Shown here: positions 58,697 to 64,000 of the stretch, piece after piece
Numbering within the stretch: position 1 is the stretch's first letter
How the letters are laid out: each line of letters begins with the position of its first letter
DNA from: Micropterix aruncella
Lineage: Eukaryota > Arthropoda > Insecta > Lepidoptera > Micropterigidae
Length of the DNA: 64,000 nucleotides
NCBI GenBank assembly: GCA_944548615.1
Contig: OX155980.1
Location: 63,299,582 to 63,363,581 of the forward strand
Direction: 5' to 3'
Notes under the pieces: model-generated
What the model was told of the DNA's origin: nothing
The model's input: the letters and a program-made list of their open reading frames with translations, nothing else
The model's database searches: none
Program-made: the position numbers and the translations under genes

Positions 58697-59260
58697 TTGT
58701 TACAGCTATTAGAGGATAGTTCATGTCCCTTTTGTAGCAATACCCCTTGCACAGCTAGACATATTACAGCTGGCTGCAAGGCGGCCTTAGATCAAGGATG
58801 GTACACTTACCGCTATGACAATGTCCTTGCTGTTATTTGCGAGTTAATAAGCCTCTCAGTGGCTCGTGCATTCAAGGGTCTGACAAGTACCCTCCAAACC
58901 CCCAATACAGTTTGTACGGTACAGCTTGTATTCTGGAGGTTGATTCTGTCTCTAAGCAGCATAAATTCCCTGAAAGTCTCACAGATGCACAGCCCTCCGT
59001 CCTGATATTACCCTTTACTCCTTATCTTGGAGGATGGCTCTTATTGTAAAATTAACTGTTCGATGGGAATCAAATATCCTACCACCACGAGTAGAAATTA
59101 AATGAATACCATGATATTGTAAATGATGTCACCCGGATCGGCTTCACTGTTCACCTTCACGCGGTGGAAGTTGGCATTCGTGGCCAAATCTCTGTTTCAC
59201 CTCGTTAAGGGTCTTGGTCTATCCAGGAAAATAATCACCTCCTTTCTAAAAAAATTTATC
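58697..59260 (+). pseudogene. C-terminal region of an R2-like non-LTR retrotransposon
   Basis: CPFCSNTPCTARHITAGC fits the CCHC zinc-binding motif after the reverse transcriptase, followed by DQGWYTYRYDNVLAVICELI (compare the ..GRYTWRHNxVLxxL.. motif). Frameshifts lead into LLLILEDG-like sequence and, at 59150-59255, FVAKSLFHLVKGLGLSRKII, the end of the restriction-like endonuclease region. A diverged copy of 59041-59260 is at 62850-63085. Confidence 0.6.
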
Positions 59261-59533
59261 TAAAACCGCAATTTCCGCATTGCAAATTCTATGGCTTTGA
59301 AGGGGGGGGGGGGGAGTGAATTGGTCGTAAGGTGAATGCTCACATGGTGCAAGACAGATGTCCTAAACCTACTACAGCCGGTTGTTAGTCCGGAAACCAC
59401 CGCACACCCCCCAGAAGTATAATAGTTTTATCACGATGGGCCCGACTGCTCGGTGAATTCCATTGCAGCTCCGTTTGTACTTTATTTATATCTGGTGTCC
59501 TCATTAACGTTAATGTAATATTATTAATTGCAG

Positions 59534-59716
59534 GCTGCCGATTTATCAAAGCCAGTGGACAAGAAAATGTACAAAGGAACAAATCCAACCTGCCATGACT
59601 TCAACAAAATCACAATGACATCTGACAGCGTTTCTCTCATTATTGGATTTTCCACCGGCCAAATTCAGCTCATCGATCCCATAAAGAAGGAACTTAGCAA
59701 ACTATTTAATGAAGAG
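59534..59716 (+). CDS. WDR20: WDR20, exon 2
   Basis: Acceptor TTAATTGCAG|GCTGCC and donor GAAGAG|GTAACC bound 61 codons, phase 0 at both ends, so it joins exon 1 directly: ...GVKK+AADLSKPVDKKMYKG. The rest (NPTCHDFNKIT, SVSLIIGFSTGQIQLIDPIK, KELSKLFNEE) matches WDR20 through its first WD40 blade. The next exon, expected to start with a sequence like RLIDKSRVTC, was not found before 64000. Intron 1 is 10.8 kb, intron 2 more than 4.2 kb. Confidence 0.93.
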
Positions 59717-59760
59717 GTAACCTTTTAATATCTTAAACACTACAATTACTACTACTGCTA

Positions 59761-60475
59761 TAGTACGGGCTAAAGGAACGTTCCGATGGGGTAATAAACC
59801 GAGCTGTCAACAAGGATGCGGCTAACGTCGATATTGCTTATCGATGAATTACGCTTGCTCGATGAAACAGTATTATGCGTCTGTAATTATTATAGTACCG
59901 ATTGCTATATTTATTAATATTTTCGGTTTAAGTATTATTTTAGAATTAGAGTAATTAAATAATGACCTAATTATCTGATGAGAGCTATTAATGAATCCCA
60001 AATATATATGTATAATATAAAATGCTGCGCGCGGATTTGACATCATTACTTGCCTATCAGTTGAGCAATGGAGACCATTTTTTCTAACCTGGAGCTATTG
60101 AAGTTGAAGGGTAATATTAACATGCAGACTCAGTGCCTTCTTATACATAACATTTTGTCATTTTTTGAAGTACTGAAAAGTGACCCGACAAAAGTTTGGA
60201 TGCTCAATTTCAATAAACCTCAAAAAATTAAGGCGTTTATTTCTTGAGTAACAGTGCGGACTTTGGTAAAATCAAGAAAGAAGTTTTACAAGAAGGGCTT
60301 CCTTCTACACCAAGGAAGATGTTAACGGTTCCGGCACCTGTGACTAATTTGGACGACTTCGATGTTGATGTGCTGAAATGCATCATTTCATCACTTGCAT
60401 CACACAGGTAGTAAAATGGCCGGGGCCGGCCTAGTGATTTATTGCCTCACCGGAACGTTCCTTTGGCCCGTACTA
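59761..60475 (+). mobile_element. DNA transposon derivative with about 39-bp terminal inverted repeats
   Basis: The ends TAGTACGGGCTAAAGGAACG and, reversed, TAGTACGGGCCAAAGGAACG, each flanked by TA, continue with TTCCG.TG.GG.AATAAA. The interior keeps part of a transposase N-terminus: LTVPAPVTNLDDFDVDVLKC, a motif seen before the DNA-binding region of some insect DNA transposons. Frameshifts and the small size make it non-autonomous. Confidence 0.75.
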
Positions 60476-60479
60476 TAGC

Positions 60480-61080
60480 ATTATTCATGCCGTTAATATG
60501 TTATCAGAGTACATAATGATTAGTTCTATATTACTTAGAGTCATATATTTAATAAACTATTGCATGAAGATTTTTATGATTAAAGCTATGATTCATGATG
60601 AAGTGTATGAGATAAATTCATATTTTGAACGTTTTTATTAAATATGAGAAGAATCGTCACATTGCTTTTGTTTGTAATTTGTTATTGACCTGTAATTTGT
60701 TATTGACTAAGTATTTATTTATAATGCACTGCAAAACTTAAAATTTCTCCTAAGGCAAAGTAGGCACTCAGAAAATGCGCATGCGTGGCGAGCGAGATGC
60801 ATATCATCATTGCACCCAGAGTTTGGGATTGTTGCTCACTTTAGAAGTTTTCTGCTATATCGCCCTACAAGTACATTTTGTGATATTTCAATCACACAAC
60901 CATCCGCACTTAGCCCTACTTATAGGGCCACCACTTACCCCTTCCTGTAAAATGTTTGGTCCCCAGTCTATAGTATAGATTCTGCAACCAGCTCACCTAG
61001 GAGCTAAGTCACAGAATCCATGAAAGATGAAGGACGCACACATCAGCCATAGACAGCCTCAAACATGCCCATTTTTTTTT
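60480..61080. other. WDR20 intron 2, nothing assigned
   Basis: AT-rich sequence with no exon recognised. Confidence 0.4.
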
Positions 61081-61084
61081 CTTT

Positions 61085-61629
61085 TTTTACAGCCAAAGCT
61101 GGGTTTGCAGTTACCACATGCTCAGCCGACTCATTTGCAAACTCTGCACACTGGGTCATTGACTATCCCTAGTGTGTGCATATGCTTCTTGTCAGCTGTG
61201 CCAAGTAAGCAGGCCTGCTGTCTACCTCAAATTATCCCTGGAGAATCTCATATAGCAACTTGTCAGTAATATGGGTTTCCTACTGATCCTTTTTGCTTGT
61301 CTCAGGTTTGTTTTTCTCCACCTGTGCTTTATCCATTCTCTAGTTCTGTTACGCAAAGCGTTCTTAAAGTACCCCTCTGCCAGTGGCAATGTAGCCTCTG
61401 GACCGATTGGTGGGTGTGACAATCCCTACCTAGCAAGTGTATCCGCCTCCTTGTTGCCTCTCACTCTACTGTGTTCATTCAACCACCTGAGGTATATACT
61501 GTTGTTATTTGATATTATGTTCAATACTTGATTAGTTTGAATGTCTGCCTGTGGCCCTTGAGCGCAAGGAGCACTGCTCAGCTGTCTGTCAGTGTGTAAA
61601 TATACATATATACTCGTATATATTAGCAC
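61085..61629 (-). pseudogene. RNase H and C-terminal fragment of an R1/I-type retrotransposon
   Basis: Minus strand IYLRWLNEHSRVRGNKEADT (compare LxWVPGHxGIxGNExAD, the RNase H end), LARLGSHPPIGPEATLPLA, EWIKHRWRKT and, after shifts, a C..C...AEHVV zinc-like region near 61130. Only clades with RNase H (I, R1, LOA and relatives) carry this. Confidence 0.6.
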
Positions 61630-62261
61630 AGCAAATGCTCTTTCAAATAACGCATTGTGTACTTACAGGACCTAGGAGATTTTAGTTTTGTATGGCATTA
61701 CGCTATGTCAATTAGAGTGGTCACTATTTGGGAATACACATTTTTGCACATATTGTATTTCGGTAGTTATTGAATATATTTGGGGTTGGCCAGATTATTG
61801 CTGCTAGCATGCGGTTGCTTTAGTTTTCTGTTTATTGTATTTGCCATTGCGTTATTTATAAAGTTTAACCCATTTTATCGGTTGCGAATATTTTGTTGTG
61901 TGCGAATTATTGCTCTGAGCTATTGAATTTTGTCAAAATAACCAAAGTATTTATTATGTCCAAAATGAAAGTACTTACTTATATTTTTGTACTATGTATA
62001 AATTAATATTTATTAAATTGTATGCAAGAACATGTATGCAAGAAACTACTTTTAGGTGCCATGCCCGTTTCCTACTTTGCATTCAGCAGTACGGAATAAT
62101 TCTTCCAATGCTGGTGAAAGCTAGTTTCAAATACTAGCAGCTGTCTCTAGCCAAACCGGCTGACCTTCCATGGATTCTATTCTCTTTAGGTCCATACACA
62201 ACTTTGGGCTAGCTTGAAAACGGTATGGCAACTACAGAATACCCAAAAGACCTGTAGTAGT

Positions 62262-62815
62262 AGTAGTAGTAGATGGAGTGGGGGGCTTGTTTCCAGCCCT
62301 TGATGTCACCTAGATCTGTAAGGTCTTTTGTAACTACCCACTGTGTGGTTAGGTCAATTGTCAGCTAGTAGCCCGGTACTTCTTACCAGACTAAGTAGGT
62401 CACTGACCTTCAAGTTGGGCAGATCGCTGGGTTCGAGAAAGGCTCGTCCCAGTAAACTGTGTCTTTTGGCGGCGAGCCCTGGACAGCGGCCAACAATGTG
62501 TATGCTGTCTTCAGGTTCCTCGCCACATATTCGGCAATCCTTGCTCTCAGTCAAGCCAAGGTTGAATAGATGAGCTCTAAGGGTCGTGTGTCCGGTGAGG
62601 AGACCGATAGTGGTTCTAAGGTTCTTCTTGCTCATGTCAAGTAGGGCCTTGGTTTTCTTCTGTAGTGGTTGCTCCATCATGGCTTTTGCCTGGCGACATC
62701 CCTGACTACATCCCTGGTCATCAAAAGACCTGACTATTGAATAATGCAGTAGTGGCTGTAATGAACCACATGTTTTAAAAGTCTGTATGCTTATACTTCC
62801 ACAAAAAAAATCCAT
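62262..62815 (-). pseudogene. C-terminal zinc-binding fragment of a related retrotransposon
   Basis: Minus strand QAKAMMEQPLQKKTKALLDM, NLRTTIGLLTGHTTLRAHLF, CRICGEEPEDSIHIVGRCP (C-x2-C...H...C) and LKVSDLLSLVRSTGLL end at a stop at 62354. A (CTA)n tract at about 62262-62280 could be its 3' tail. It repeats the function of part of 61085-61629 but is a separate copy. Confidence 0.65.
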
Positions 62816-62849
62816 CTAGATTGCCTTTATTGTATAATCTAGTTTGGTC

Positions 62850-63085
62850 CTTATTGTAGAATCAATAGTTCCATTGCAATTAAATATCCCCCAAAACCAC
62901 GAGTAGATAAAAAATAAATAATTACTATGACTCAGAAATGCAATAAAATATAACCAGGCGTGGCTTCATTCTCCACCTTTAAGTTGTGGATGTTGACGCT
63001 CATAGCCTGTTAGCCAAATCCCTTATTCATCTCTTTAAAAACCTTGGTCTCTCCTGGAAAACAATCAGCTCCTTCCTGGAAAAAA
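62850..63085 (+). pseudogene. Second copy of the R2-like C-terminus
   Basis: Aligns with 59041-59260 (shared CCACGAGTAGA, AGCCAAATC-type, ACCTTGGTCT blocks). The frame SLLAKSLIHLFKNLGLSWKT parallels FVAKSLFHLVKGLGLSRKII. The two are diverged paralogues in the same orientation, 3.8 kb apart. Confidence 0.55.
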
Positions 63086-63089
63086 AACA

Positions 63090-64000
63090 ATAATATGCAA
63101 CTAAACCAGTACTACAGACCGAATTGTTGAAATCTAAAGTCTCCTGCTCCGATTCATGTCCAGCTTAGAACTTGAGATCCTGCAAATAAAAAGAACTTAA
63201 TTCAGCATACCGCTTCTCTCCGGCATGGAAAATTAGTGGGAATTAGGTCTGCTAATGGGCCATCGGAGCCTCCTCTGCTATTATTCATTGGCTCCCCGAG
63301 ATGGAATCATCCGCATATCAGATATTATTGATTCCTCTCCACGGTCATTCTGACCTAGAGGTGGTTTCACGAAAGAAGTACTATGAAGTTGCTATGCGTC
63401 GATATTAGTATACGTAAAATGTATACATAAAGGTTTTACAGGTATAAATTTTGTCCGTTTTCATAGTCAGCGTTGCATTAATAAGCGATTCTAGGCATGT
63501 TAATACATGCCTTAAGCGGTCTACATCTTGAAATCAACTCTATATTCTACATACATTAACCCCTGGGTGGCCACACCCGCCGATTGGCGTTTTTTGTATT
63601 ATCCGTATTATATATGTATTTATACAATTATCGGCTCTATTTCTCCCTCTACTGCTGTAAAAGCCTGTCATTGAAGCCTGCCATTGAATGAGCCACTGGT
63701 ATATATTAGTATGCTTGTACACACCTTCTACAAACAAATTTTTGAGGGCTTTTGCTTTAAATGACTGGCTTCCGAAAGGTTAATCGATTGCCTTTGACAT
63801 TATTTCTTCATGCTTTTTTATGACTAGATAGTTTTGAGGAACTCAGTGTTCACACTTAGTAGCACAAAGAATAATAGTTATCAGTGTGGCATCACTGCAG
63901 ATTTTAATGTTAGGAATTTGATATCCTGCATTTATGCAGACTGAATTCTCGATTCCGCCTTGAACAAACGTCTTGCTGCGGTTCATGTTTTTTTGTGACT
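63090..64000. other. WDR20 intron 2, right end of window
   Basis: No exon of WDR20 and no repeat end was recognised. Confidence 0.4.

Overview
The window looks like arthropod, most probably insect, nuclear DNA. It is AT-rich, its few genes are cut by long introns with GT-AG sites, and it carries insect-type mobile elements: Jockey-like and RTE-like non-LTR retrotransposons, DD34D mariners, Tc1, hAT and Tigger remnants, Helitron ends of the CTATACTAATATTAT...CTAGT type and tRNA-derived SINEs. There is no bacterial-type gene organisation.

Host genes. (1) On the minus strand, four exons (11087-11234, 5482-5686, 1994-2144, 409-543) join in phase into a 213-codon reading frame of an ankyrin-repeat protein whose 3' end lies to the left of the window. 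(2) At the left edge a plus-strand coding exon (1-219) points into that gene. (3) On the plus strand, two exons (48441-48734 and 59534-59716) join in phase and match the N-terminus of WDR20, the WD40 partner of the USP12/USP46 deubiquitinases; its remaining exons lie to the right. (4) Weaker single-exon candidates are a CUB-like exon (27987-28112, minus), an OTU-protease-like exon (35742-36532, minus) and two short minus-strand segments (13190-13350, 19023-19205).

Mobile layer. One roughly 0.6-kb palindromic repeat family ('MITE-A') occurs about ten times, including a head-to-tail triplet, and has repeatedly entered other elements. The main nests are: MITE-A copies inside a Jockey/CR1-like element (19915-25432); MITE-A inside a Tc1-like foldback (26249-27769); a hAT MITE inside a mariner (13740-15350); and a 0.67-0.76 kb structured element inserted once in a SINE (17844-18604) and once, with a 16-bp target duplication, in MITE-A (45763-46432). 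A Jockey copy at 37341-39943 has the inverted-5'-half structure expected of twin priming. WDR20 intron 1 (10.8 kb) holds hAT, Tc1, RTE, Tigger, BEL-like, mariner and R2-like remains.

Low-complexity DNA includes a (TA)n tract of more than 800 bp beside a perfect 52-bp-arm palindrome (2753-3671), a 26-bp satellite with a 78-bp higher-order period (36545-37175), and pyrimidine-rich tracts at 580-1212.

The best candidate for something undescribed is the structured element. Its two copies are diverged, but both keep a hairpin whose loop can pair with downstream sequence (a pseudoknot), and base changes on both sides are compensatory. Also notable are tandem PCNA-binding-like motifs ahead of the endonuclease in the 19.9-25.4 kb retrotransposon, and a degenerate in-frame duplicate of an ankyrin exon. 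No search or folding program was run; all family calls rest on motifs read by eye.
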